From Enoplolaimus lenunculus (lineage: Eukaryota > Nematoda > Enoplea > Enoplida > Thoracostomopsidae), in contig JASANG010001170.1 in NCBI GenBank assembly GCA_030248215.1, positions 1 through 64,000 on the forward strand: a DNA stretch of 64,000 nt. The letters run 5' to 3'. The notes under the pieces were generated by a model. It was not told the origin of the DNA, ran no database searches, and worked only from the letters and a program-made list of their open reading frames with translations. Positions 45,493 to 57,326 of the stretch are shown here, one piece after another (positions within the stretch are counted from its first letter, which is position 1; every line of letters starts with the position of its first letter). A program made the position numbers and the translations under genes.

Positions 45493-48400
45493 ATGACAAA
45501 TGACCCGTCTCAAAAATTATGGTTATGCTATAGCCATTCACTTCATGCGCCTATTCAAATTAAAATTGGAACTCTCGAAGGGAAGTTCAAAAAGCCAGAA
45601 TATGATGAATTTTTAACCGACACGTCGTTGCGTTTCTGCGTTGCGACGAACCAGGACAATCAAGAATACAACGGTAAGAGTTGTGTTGATATAATTATCA
45701 ACTGGTTTTCCAGATGGATTACTAAGACGGTTGGGTCTTAACGCCCATTGTTTTTTTGCATTTTAACGCTGTTAGTCGTAGCTTTGTATAAACAATATAT
45801 AGGAATACCAACCTTAGTAGACTGCACTTTTTAGTCTTAAGTAGTTACATACATTTTTTTGTTTAGGGCATAAAGGCGTCATCGCAACAGTCCAAGTGTA
45901 TTGTAATTCGAAACCTGTTGGGCCTAAGACATCAACTGCATTCAAGGTAAACATGATTAGTAATGTTATGGGTCCTGGTCCCAGGCCCCGCAGACTCTAC
46001 ATGTATTGTTTTGTAAAAAATTAGATTATTCAAATGACATGTCTTTATGGTCAGAATACTTTTATTGCGTACACCACATCTGTTGCTGTTTGTGAGAAGT
46101 CTAGCAATATTCCTGCAATTGGTATTCAGCTGAGAAACTGGCTGTTATTATTTGCGTTTAATGTTAAATGTTTCGCTGCCTGAAATTCAAATTACAGACT
46201 TTTTCAACGCGATACAACTGGAACGAATGGCTTACACTACCGGTGTCATACTCAGATCTGACTCGTGATGCAAGCATTGCAATCACAATTTGGGACTATC
46301 ACGACAGTGTTATACCTCATGCTGTTGGCGGAACAACTATCAGTTTGTTCAGCAAACGAGGCATTTATCGACAAGGAATTTATGATTTGATAGTTTGGCC
46401 ATTCAGCGAAGCCGACGGTGTTAGCATTCCAAGCACCACTCCAGGTTTGCGGCAGATGGTTCAGATTTTATGGTTTGGTTTAGCCCAAGTTGATGGATGC
46501 GTATCGCTAATAAATAAGGAGGTTTAAACCAAAGAACAATTTGACAAGTTTATAAGCGACTATAAACTAAAATTGACCTCATTTTAGCTTTACTGCCTCT
46601 TTTATACCAAGTACGTATCTTTGGTGTCATATCTGCATAAGCTTTGTCTCTGATTTCTTGGACGTTGTTGCAACTTTGTTAATTTTAGTGTAGGCAAACA
46701 GTACTTTGGTTTTAACTTAGCATCGGATTTTTGCTGACAATATTTTACTATTGTGACAAACTTGACAAAATGCTAAAGTGATAGAACGAAATTTTATTCA
46801 AGGAAAACAGAAATGCAAAGACACCGATTCGCAAATGGCTCGACTGGCGAAACTGAGCAAGAAGCATCGAAACGGGCTTATTGAAAAAGTTGACTGGCTT
46901 GACAGATTAGCGTTTCGTGAAATTGAGCTTATTAACGAGAAGGTATAGGTGTTGTGTTTAGTCGTCTTATTGGGTAGAAATGCAACATACTTCCATATTA
47001 AGTTGTTGTTATTTACGACAAAATCACTATATTTCGCTGTGAATTTTGTTCGGAATGGCAAAAAAGTACATATCAAGAAGCCAAGTTATTATATACTATG
47101 ACTTGTAAAAACAGAATTATATGTAACATATTATAGCGAGCAATCGTAAGTTAGAGTCGATAAATTTAACTTTTTGGTGAAGTATATGAACTTAATTCTC
47201 CGGCTTCGGTATTACTTGTTTTTAAATTGCGTGTTGTATATATTATAACGCCGGCCCAACTTGGCAGTAACTGCATTTAATGACTTCTCGTAATTTTAAG
47301 GAAAAACGCAACGCTGATATTATGTTTTTAATGGTTGAATTTGCACAAGTACAATTTGATGGGCACGAGCATCACGTTGTGTATTACGAAGAGAATGGTG
47401 ATAAAATTGTCAGCTGGAATTCGACCCCGGGTGTAGTGAGAAATCCAGGTTTGCTTTATATGCGGTATTAGCTTGGGCAACGTTTCTTAATGTATGCTGC
47501 CTGTTTCATTCTGTTCGGCGTCCACAAAATGACCGTAACACTTACTGAACTTGTCGCCTAAACATGCACTTTTTTGATTTTTGCTACAATTAAGATGATT
47601 CGACTCGAACTCAATGTGTCTATAAAAAGGAGCATTTTCGAACAACCTGTTTGGAAAAAATACATTTAATTCACGCACAGGATTGTGCTAGTTTATTTTT
47701 CCTGACCTTTTAGATTTTGAATTTTTTATTTTTAGATCCTGAAATAGGGCTTGAAAATTTGGCAGAAGCAAAACATCACGCGTTGGCTCGTAGCGCTCGC
47801 TCACATTTAGTCGATCGTGACTTGAAACCAAATGCTGCCACTCGTGATCAGTTGATGAATATCATCGCTTACGGACCGACATTTGTATTGTCAACCGAAG
47901 AAAAAGATCTCATTTGGAAATTTCGATTCTATTTGAGAAGTAATCGCAAAGCTCTTGCCAAGTTTCTGAAATGCGTCAATTGGGAACTCGAACGGGAGGT
48001 ATGTTACGGTCGAGGAATCACCCTTTCAACAATATGTCGCGGTGTATTTTAGCTGTGAACTAGTTCCTATCCCGTTTGTTGTCATGGAAGGTTTTCAAAC
48101 TTAGAACAGTGTCAATGCGTATAACACCTATCTATGACTTGTTAGCGATAACTGACGCACATTATCTATTGCGGATCTGAATATCGATGCAGAATTAGGA
48201 CATATGAAATGCGAAATGTGCTGAATTTCAAACCTCATCATTCGCAGGCAAACTTATGTGCTAACGGCTCTAAAAGTCTAAAATTGCTAAGACCTTGAGC
48301 AGTGGTGTTGCTCTACGAACCATTTCGTAAAGTTTTTGTTGTGATGGTTTGTACAGAGGTTGCAGGTTCAATCACTCAGATTGAGGGATATGTAACCACC

Positions 48401-51400
48401 GTATGTCTCAATAACGTGAAATCAAAACAGAGGTGTTACGGTTAATGAAATCTCGCGGGCGAAGGAAGGCAGCAGCATAGTTCACTGGAAATTTTTTGTA
48501 TACCCCACTTTTTGGTTTCAGGTCAAGCAGGCCAGCGAATTGCTTAAGCAATGGGAACCTATGGATGTTGAAGATGCCCTTGAGTTATTGTCACCAGCGT
48601 TTACACATCCAATGGTTCGAAAATACGCAGTGAATCGTTTGCAAAGTGCACCCAAAGATGAATTGCTGTTGTATTTGTTGCAGCTTGTTCAAGCGCTGCG
48701 ATATGAGCCGTATAAGGTAGAATAATTGTGTTGACACTTGTTTACTTGTCGAATTTTTGTGGTGATTGTGACAGGTCAGTGGTCATGGCCAACCGCTTCG
48801 GTGACTGGATACGCACCACAAATATCGAAGCTGCAGTCGGATCCGTATGGTGAAATGTACGCGCTGAGCCGATGGCATGCTTAAAATTTTGTTATCTCCA
48901 TTTGGATTAGGAAACTAACCAGATGTATAGTTTTTCATAGAAGGGTTTTGTAAATTTAGAATAAAGCCTTACTAATCACGTAATGTTGAAACCCGAAGTT
49001 TTTTCACTGGATTGTAAGTCATTTTAAAACCGGGCCGGATGATAAATTTCTTGTTGAACGTGTACCTAAAATCCGAGCGCAGTGTGCTATTTAGTATTTA
49101 CAGATAATGTAATATGGAATGTTTTACAATGCAAATGTATTAATACACGTATTTTGGAAATCTAGCTGGCAATAAAATGTGCCCTAATGAATGATTAATT
49201 TGAATTGCATAAAATATATATTTAATTTTTAGGATGTCGATGATTCGGAACTTATTTCGTCTTTGAATTCTGTTAAATTGACTGATACCACAGAGTCTGT
49301 TGAATTCGAATCTTCCGTTCAAACTGCGATCGACTCACGGCTAGAGACAAGGTAAAAAGAAATGTTGTCGTCAAAAGTAAGCAGCAGATTTGGAAGCTGT
49401 AAAGTTATTTTTGGCGCGCAAGACTGGGATTTTTGCAATTTTTGTGATAATTTGTAAGCAGGATGTTGCTCATATACTGTGAATTTAAGTGTTTATTGTA
49501 ATTTTGTGTTTTAAGGTCAAAATCTGATATCGAATCGAGCGAATTTTGCGAAGATAAACAGATTGATTTAGCGACGTTTTTGGTACTTCGAGCTTGTCAA
49601 GTAAGTCGCTGTTTTTATAGTCTTGCAGCTTACAACAGTGATCAAAATTTACAGATTTAAAGTTTAAACGTGTCGCCTGAATATATCAAATTACGCTGTC
49701 TGTGTTTGCTTTTTATGTCATGGTTAGTTTAGATTCTTTTCAGAAATCTTTTAACTTAATTGTTATTATATTTTCGTGGAGTAAGAACATCTTTCGTGTA
49801 CTTATTTTGGTTCATTTATTAATGCTTATGCTTTTTGAAGTATAAACTAAACAGTCCCGCATGGATTTTCAGGTCTTGGATTAGTTTTGTTTCTTAATGT
49901 TTTTAAGTTACTATATTTTATACAGGATGAACACTTTGCAAACTACTTATTTTGGTACTTAACGGTCGAGTGTGACCAAGCGAATCAAGATGATTTGCAC
50001 CGAAATCAACATCAGCCACAGTCTCTACCAGTAGCTGGGCCGGGCTCTGCGCCTCTACGGACCCCTTTGTCCCCCCGCGCAGTAGCCGCGGGTGCTATTG
50101 GTGGCAACCAAGCGGATGAAGTTGCTACCCATAGTGATACCACAGCAGCTCAGTTGAATGATCGCTGGGCAGTGTTGAATATGTATCGTTCTGTTCGAAG
50201 GAGATTGTCAAAGGTATGTGTGATCGTATTCTCAAAGTTTTCTAGCACATTGTAACAGTATGATGCCTACAGGGTATGGTCGTCTTCGACTAATCAAATG
50301 GCGAGTTTTGTTTTACATTTTAGTATATGTTTCGCGTATCATTTGGCGCGTGCCATTAGAATTTAGGACCTGCAATATTCGCCGTTAGTTGTTTGAGGTA
50401 CTATTATTAATTTGGCAATAAATGCTGTACACAGTTGCAAATTGTGTCACGGTTTTAGAACTAAGCTGGTTAAAGACGTGATGGGTGCTCGAAGTGAGTA
50501 ATAATTTTAAGCTTGCCTGCTGTTTGGGCGTTGCAATGGGAGAGTAAATTGATACTGTAGTAGACGTACGATATATTTATGGATGTTAAGAGGTAAAGGG
50601 ATTTTGGATTCTACGTAGTGATGCAACTTTGTTCGTCTTGAGAGCAAGAAAACGGTATACACTATAGGAAGACGGTTTTGCTGCCTGATATACCAACGTG
50701 AAACTCTATGTTGTGTTTGTTTTAAAATAATCTTGGGGAATGTGAATTATATATAATGTGCATGTAGGTTTGTTTTAGGCGTTGTCTCGCTATGGCCCAG
50801 CAACACGAAAGTGCCGATCTACGTTGATTGCTCAACAAGAATTTGTTAAACGCCTTGTTCAAATAATGGAAGCTGTTTCGAAAGAAAGTGGAAGTCGAAA
50901 AAAGAAAATCGAATATTTACAGGTATATATATGACTGAACTCTGATATTTCATGAATTTTGTTTCAAGTATGCAAAGGCCACTCAGCACGGGCGTAGCCG
51001 GGGTGCTTCAGGTGTCAGCCATCCTTGAGATTTTTGTCCAGGGATTTCTCGATATGCTGTTAATTTGCAACACTAGAACCCCTTTCGAAATTTTTGTATA
51101 AGGTAACCCCTTTTTCGAAATCCTGGCTACTCCCATGTAGCCAACCCGTTGGTGACATGGTGTGAGTGGGTATCCGTCTGCGGCAAAAATCACCATTGGA
51201 TTCGGTATATGACATTGTTAGCTACTTAACTGTTGAAAGTGTAACATAGCTTATGCTGAGACTTAGTAGACAAGTCGCTATAATTAACATGGGTTTATTT
51301 ATTTATACATTGATATTCTGTATTCGTGCTGTGTTTAGGCCCAGCTCACTGCGTCTTCAATTGATGCTACCATTGATGTTGTCGGGTCAAAACAGATTCA

Positions 51401-54379
51401 TGGCTCTCCGGGCTCAACTCAGTCTAACGCCGCTGGAACGGCGTTATCGTCTGGAGTTACTCATTTACTCATTGAACCGTCTGGAACTCCGTTGAATTTT
51501 GCTCAACTCGATGGACTCCCGCTTCCGGTTGACCCAACCGTTAAACTGAAAGCAGTGGTAAGATTTCGTTGAGTTGTGTTCAAAGCTGTAAAGCCCACGA
51601 TACGTAATTTGAACATTAGTTATCACTTTGTTTATTAGTGCTTGCGCGGAAAAATGGCAGCTACTTTTGGTCTGCAAATTATATTTTATCGTTTTCAGTT
51701 TGAGCTATGGAGGTACTTTAGCTAGTATTAAGTGTACGTCACTGTGGTAAATTGTTCGCTAGAGATGTGAGTGCAATACCGCATGGTGCCGTGGGACGCT
51801 GACCCGAGACAGTTTCGCTGTGGTTGCCTATGTTTATGTAGTAATTTATTTAATTTTATTCTATTTTAGATTGCAGAAAAGGCGATACTGTTCAACAGTG
51901 CATTAATGCCGGCAAAATTGACGTTTCGGTGCGAAAATGGCTCGGAATGTGTCACGATATTTAAATACGGCGATGATTTGAGGTACTCGTACTCGTACAA
52001 GTTTCTCCAAAAAGAAGCTTAAGCACTGATTTTTTCTAAACACTTTATAGATTAAAAATAAATTTACGAAACGAGTGAGTTTTATACTGAAGTTGGTTTG
52101 ATTACTTCTGTTTATAAATTTTTATTGTCAAAAGCTTTGGTTGGCTTGGTAATATATTGCTGTTTTGTTTGATATTAATGCCAATCGTTTGCAAAGTATG
52201 ATGTGAATTTTTGTCAAGATTCAGATTGATAATGACATTTTTCTTTATTGCTTCCACAAGCCAACGTGCATAGAGTTGTTAGTTTGTGCTGCTCAAACTA
52301 ACTAGTATATTATGTGAACAGGACTTCGTTCACAGTTTAAAATGAAAATGTTGAGCTATTGAGTATTTATGTTTGTTTTCAGACAAGATCAACTGATTCT
52401 GCAAACTGTTGCACTGATGGATCGCTTGTTGATGAACGATAATTTAGATTTAAAGCTAACTGCTTATCGGGTATTAGCAACAAGTCCAAGCCATGGGTTT
52501 GTACAGTACGTTGAGTCACAAGCGTTGCGAGATGTGATGTCTGTTTGGGATTCAAGTATTCAAGTAAGTGAAGTTGGTAGTAGTCAAATATTGAAAGTTT
52601 GAATTTTTGGCCCAAATTGAGAAAATTTAAACATTGAATTTAACGAAATTTGTAGCTCTAGAGAGTGTGAATCATCGTGAAATGTTCGAAAGAAATCTAG
52701 ATTCAGAATGAAGCTGGAAATGTAAACATGTAATAAAATGCTATTTAGTGGTTAGGCGTCAAGTGTAAGATTTTTCACTCTGTCGCGATGGTATCCCTTT
52801 GCTTCACCCTTGATATAATTTTGAATTTTTTGCAGACGGTATGAAGTATGAACGGAATATTAATTGATGCTTTGCGAGTGATATGTTGTTTTCTGTATTC
52901 AGAATTTTCTTCGCCACCACAACCCGGATCCAGATGGTCCGTACGGTATCGCGAGTGAAACGCTGGACAATTATATTAAAAGTCTTGCTGGATACTCGAT
53001 TATTTGCTATATTCTCGGAGTTGGCGATCGGCATTTACATAATCTTCTGTTGACCACATCAGGGAGGCTGTTTCATATTGATTTTGGATTCATTTTGGGT
53101 CGCGATCCGAAACCGTTACCTCCACCGATGAAGCTGACCAAGGAAATGATTGACGCCCTGGGCGGGTCTGCTAGTAGTCATTGGCAGGTATGTTCTTTTA
53201 TTTTGGGACACACCGTTGTAGCCGAGAGAGCTGTGAGAAATGGTAGTGTTTGTTGGCCTAGGTTTGCGTAAATCATCGAATTGGTTGGACCCTAAAATTT
53301 TTCAATCAATCGCCAATAATTGGTGACTAAAATTTTGCGTTTTATTGAAAATTTTCTTTGAAACTTTATTAAGCGTAGCAAAACAGTAAATGCAGGTTTT
53401 CAACCTGGCTTAGTATCGTCTTAAAACATTTTAAATTTGAAAAAGAAAACTAATAGGTTATTGAAAAATGTAACATAGCTTTGGTGCCAAGAATTTTGAA
53501 TTGGCGGCCGAAAATTTACGCTAGCGCCAATTGGCGCCTAGGTATAAGGCAAAAACCCTGCTTATCTGTAGTTGTGAAGGATCACAATTTACACCAAAAT
53601 TTGTATGATATTTTGTAGTCTTCTTCAGCTGGTGTAGATCGTTCTTTTGACAGCCTTAAGTATTAGGCGCTTAGGTTTTTTAGAATATTGTCTATGTTTG
53701 TTTGCTACATGTGACAACAGAATATTTATTTCAGACTTTTCGGAACACGTGTTATACAGCGTTCTTGATTTTACGCCGGCATGCGAACCTAATTATGAAT
53801 TTGTTTTCGTTAATGGTTGATGCAACGATTCCTGATATTGCTATTGAACCTGATAAAAGTGTTCGAAAGATTCAAGTAAGTAGGGTGTCTACAATGCATA
53901 AATTGAATTATTTTTCAGCAGTATTTAGTAGGTTTTTTAGAACTTGTAGTTTAAATTCTCGTTTCATTTCGAAAAGCGATTGTAATTTATTGCAATTACT
54001 ACAGTTATATCCAGGACTGCGGCCACAAGTGCCTGCAGTATTAAATTTTCAATCGCTTGTATTAAAATATGCAGTTGCAGAATTGAATCTCGCTTACAGC
54101 CGCGTCTCTAAACGTTACTGTCATGAACAAATAACATTTAAACGCGATTTTGATATCGCTACCATAAACGCAATCACTATTGCTGCGCACTTAATTCTGT
54201 CTGCAACGGTTTAAATAATAACCTGTAGTTGTTTTTGCTTTCAGGAACGATTCCGATTAGATTTGAGCGATGAAGAGGCTGTGCATTTTATTCAACAAAT
54301 GATTGACGTTTCTGTATCGGCAAAAATTCCCCAATTGGTTGATTTTGTGCACGATGTTGCTCAGTATTTGAGAAATTAA
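45493..54379 (+). CDS. PIK3C3: Class III phosphatidylinositol 3-kinase VPS34, complete
   Basis: Makes PI3P from phosphatidylinositol, with VPS15 and Beclin 1, on early endosomes and autophagosome precursors. Seventeen exons: 45493-45673, 45867-45946, 46198-46444, 46803-46942, 47301-47448, 47736-47998, 48522-48716, 49233-49351, 49516-49600, 49926-50213, 50779-50922, 51339-51557, 51870-51982, 52383-52563, 52903-53187, 53735-53875 and 54245-54379. They total 2964 nt, 987 aa plus stop, with every phase consistent; human is 887 aa. C2 domain in residues about 1-165 ([20 protein letters not shown]). Helical domain about 270-580 ([32 protein letters not shown]). Kinase domain about 700-987: [13 protein letters not shown] with the ATP-site Lys, catalytic loop GVGDRHLHN (843-848), DFG at 861, and [20 protein letters not shown]. 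The C-terminus VAQYLRN matches human FAQYWRK. The extra length is in linkers, mainly exons at 49233, 49926 and 51339. The catalytic-loop residue before Asn is His instead of Asp. Start: the first ATG in the exon, aligned with the family N-terminus. Confidence 0.96.
50992..51138. repeat. Family I foldback element in VPS34 intron 11
   Basis: Begins GGGCGTAGCCGGGGTGCTTC and ends CGAAATCCTGGCTACTCCCA. AAAATTTTTGTATAAGGTAACCCC in the middle matches the fragment at 12624-12740. Confidence 0.65.
53876..54244 (+). other. PIK3C3: VPS34 last intron, largely open
   Basis: The frame of exon 53735-53875 stays open 339 nt into this 369-nt intron before a stop at 54212-54214. The GTAAGT donor and TTTCAG acceptor are good, and the spliced product matches the family, so this is an intron. 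Its 3' half has GCGATT / GCGCACTTAATTCTGTC motifs that may come from a family G element. Confidence 0.6.
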
Positions 54380-54917
54380 AAAACCAACATTTGGATTTTT
54401 TCGTTTCTGATTTGGAATCAGTGTGGGGACGTCGCGCTAAATTAGATGATGAAGTCCTCAGAAAACTTTGTTGGTATGACATGAGTGATGGAATGTACTG
54501 TTTGTATTGCTGTTGGTTCTTTTCTAAAATTTGAATCGGCCTTAAACCGGTGTTTCCGTTTTATTCCAACATGCGGAGATGTTAGTAAATGTTAAGTCTA
54601 ACACCAAAATGATACTATAAAGAGAATTGCAATGACTTTTGCACCAAGTATAAACATTTTATTTCATTAGAAGTTCAGTTGAAAGCTAACGTGTTAGATT
54701 GAGCAGAATTACAAAATCTAGTAAATAAGCCCCCGGCATGAGAAATATCAATTTCGTATAGTTTTTCGCGATGTTTTGTCGTTTTTTCTCAAGTTATGAG
54801 CTAAGATTATTATATTTTTATGGAACGTTTTTTCCATCCCGTCGTAAAAACCTCACCAAAAACCCGTTTCTCTCTTGGCTTCTTCCGATACCCAACTCAG
54901 TTTTGTGTAGTGTTTAA

Positions 54918-55081
54918 GCCCATGTTTCTTTAAGGGGCGTCCATGTTTCTGGTGGGTCTATAAAACAGTAGGTTTAGATTCTAGATTACATTTCTCGTTA
55001 GACTTATTAACGCATTTTTGCAACGCTTAGGCTTAGGAATACGCTTAATCTACTGTTACGCGCCTAAAAGTAACATTGGCC
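54918..55081. repeat. Family B TIR element
   Basis: Left end GCCCATGTTTCTTTAAGGGG, right end CCTAAAAGTAACATTGGCC. The interior reads GGTGGGTCTATAAAACAGTAGG, GATTCTAGATTACATTT, TTTTTGCAACGCTTAGGCTTAGG and CTGTTACG. Confidence 0.85.
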
Positions 55082-55668
55082 GTGTTTCATTATAATGCGG
55101 GAAACGGTCATATATAGTAACGGCCAAGGTTTAATATGCTCTGTAAATCAAAGTCTATTTTGACTAGTCCAAAATCGATTTAGCTCTAACGTTCACGTTA
55201 ATGTTCACGTTTGTTTTGCATTGCTGTAAATCTGTATGTTGTACAATAAGTTATATGCTGCACAGAATGTTAGATACAATGTTAACATTGTGATATCATT
55301 TTGTTGAAGTAAAGTTGGACCGTTTGGTGTTTGTTGCTTATACTGAAATGGCATTTGCGCCTAATTGATTTGAAGCTGCTAATTTGGTGAATAAGATTTT
55401 GTTTTTATCGAGCTCCCATCAACAGCATTGTGCTGTCACTGACACGAGTTTTGGATACAAGCCGATCCTGTTCTGTCAAAACGTGCGAAAATCGCTGTAC
55501 TTACCGTTGTGCTACAAACCTCTGCCATGGGCTTTGCATAGAATGATTTGAAAAGTTTCGCGATCGTTTTTGACATACCTAATGTAGGACAACAGCATGT
55601 TAAAGTTCCACATGGTTGCCTTTATTTTGCGAAGAGATGAAGTTAACTTGGTTAATGTGAACCGCTTT

Positions 55669-56097
55669 TTCGTAAAAATTAGCATTCAGTAGTAAACAAC
55701 GTGTCAGGCTTTTTGGTAAAAATTAGCATTCAGTAGTAAACAACGGGCCAGGCTTTTTGGTAAAAATTAGCATTCAGTAGTAAACAACGTGCCAGGCTTT
55801 TTGGTAAAAATGAGCATTCAGTAGTAAACAACGTGCCAGGCTTTTTGGTAAAAATGAGCATTCAGTAGTAAACAACATGCCAGGCTTTTTGGTAAAAATT
55901 AGCATTCAGTAGTAAACAACGTGCCAGGCTTTTTGGTAAAAATTAGCATTCAGTAGTAAACAACGTGCCAGGCTTTTTGGTAAAAATTAGCATTCAGTAG
56001 TAAACAACGTGCCAGGCTTTTGGGTAAAAATTAGCATTCAGTAGTAAACGTGCCAGGCTTTTTGGTAAAAATTAGCATTGAGTAGTAAACAACGTGC
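55669..56097. repeat. 44-bp minisatellite
   Basis: Nine to ten copies of GGCTTTTTGGTAAAAATTAG plus CATTCAGTAGTAAACAACGTGCCA. Variants include ATG for TTAG and one copy lacking CAA near 56047. The array ends about 55 bases before the ATG of the unknown ORF. Confidence 0.93.
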
Positions 56098-56152
56098 CAT
56101 CCTGGTCTCTGTGCAAGATAGTGCAATTTCATAAAGCGTAAACATTCAAAAC

Positions 56153-56584
56153 ATGACGGAACACAGGCGCGAGCAAGTAATCATTGACGAAGCGGACTCT
56201 GTTAATAACGTTGTACACAAATACCTGGCAGGCTACGAATGGAAGGATATTGAGTCAATAATCGCGCGCAAATATAATGTTGAGCGGAAATATGCCTTTA
56301 TTGGCGTACAAGGCGTCATGGAAAAGTGTAACTTCACTGAGATTCTAGCTACTTATGCGCGTAACTCCGTTTTAAAATTGCATCTCGCATTCACATTTAT
56401 AAAGTTAGTTCACGTAGCGTGTGCAATTCAGGACATGACAACTGATGCGGAATTGAAACAGCTTATGCATGAGTGCGGCGCACATGGAAAGATACCGCAC
56501 AGTGCTGTTGAACCTGGACCATTAACAAGTGGTGGCGAAGACATTGGTATTAGTTATCGTCCGATGTTTGGTGCTACAGTGTAA
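56153..56584 (+). CDS. Unidentified intronless 143-aa protein
   Basis: I do not recognise this protein. ATG at 56153 (AAAACATGACG), TAA at 56582-56584. The composition is that of a soluble globular protein: IIDEADSVNNVVHKYLAGYE, IIARKYNVERKYAFIGVQGV, LKQLMHECGAHGKIPHSA, GEDIGISYRPMFGATV. No signal peptide, transmembrane segment or nucleotide-binding motif is visible. Coding-like sequence of similar character continues for about 150 bases after the stop, so the gene may be damaged or end in an unexpected way. AATAAA occurs at 56960-56965. With no intron, in a gene-rich but intron-rich neighbourhood, and next to a minisatellite, it may be a retrocopy, a mobile-element gene or an acquired gene. 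Confidence 0.5.
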   Translation: MTEHRREQVIIDEADSVNNVVHKYLAGYEWKDIESIIARKYNVERKYAFIGVQGVMEKCNFTEILATYARNSVLKLHLAFTFIKLVHVACAIQDMTTDAELKQLMHECGAHGKIPHSAVEPGPLTSGGEDIGISYRPMFGATV

Positions 56585-56959
56585 AATGCATGTGCTTTAT
56601 CGCCACATATCGCGCAAGTAACGTATGAAGGTGCAAGCGGTATTCCGTATACACGAATAAAATTATCTACAGCGGCAGCGGGAGCGAAGCGACGTGCACG
56701 AGAAATGGAGCATGAGCGCAGCAAGACGAAATAGATGACGATTCGATCGAATGAAGATGAAAATTTGAACTGAAGAACAATTGTTACGAATGTTTTTTCT
56801 TTTGCAATGTTTATTGTTTATTTAACTTTGTGTTTCAATTTAACATAGCGCTGTTTCGAAGATTAAAATTTTTCTTTAACTGGTTGTAACCGGTTGTATG
56901 TTGCGAAATTTGGTTGTGATATTAACCGTGTGTTGTACGTATTGTTTCTCTTTTAAACT

Positions 56960-56965
56960 AATAAA
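56960..56965 (+). promoter_or_regulatory. Polyadenylation signal AATAAA
   Basis: Canonical hexamer about 375 bases after the stop of the unknown ORF and on its strand. A match by chance in A+T-rich DNA cannot be excluded. Confidence 0.35.
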
Positions 56966-57326
56966 AGAATGTATAGATACTCTGGGACAGGACATGATCA
57001 TTTGATTCTCTTAATGCCATTTTTCTTAGACATTCTTTCATTTACGTTCGTGTAGTTTTGGAAGCATTATTACATGATTTTCAATTTTTTTCGGAAATAG
57101 AAAAAATCGTTTTTTCGGTAGATTCAATCAATTCGTCCCGAAAAAACTGACCCTGCACAGAACCTGTCGTAATTTTCAAATAATAGATGCTTGCGTTAGC
57201 CTCCTGAAATTATGATTCCGTTTCGTTATTATATATTTGTGTTACGGCAAATGTTCAGGGCTTTCGACGAACTTAAACCATATTTATAATTAGCATTAAT
57301 AAGCATTAAATTGTAATTTTGAAAAC

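Larger units (their letters stand above)
54380..56152. other. Intergenic stretch between VPS34 and unknown ORF
   Basis: Contains the presumed VPS34 3' UTR, a family B element and a 44-bp minisatellite (both listed). No canonical AATAAA was seen close to the VPS34 stop. No further gene was seen. Confidence 0.6.

Noticed and set aside
48363-48371. B-box-like GGTTCAATC in a VPS34 intron
   Set aside because: No A box at tRNA distance upstream and no paired stems.
53876-54214. Read-through extension of the VPS34 exon 53735-53875
   Set aside because: The spliced version restores the conserved [16 protein letters not shown]-terminal segment; the extension matches nothing.
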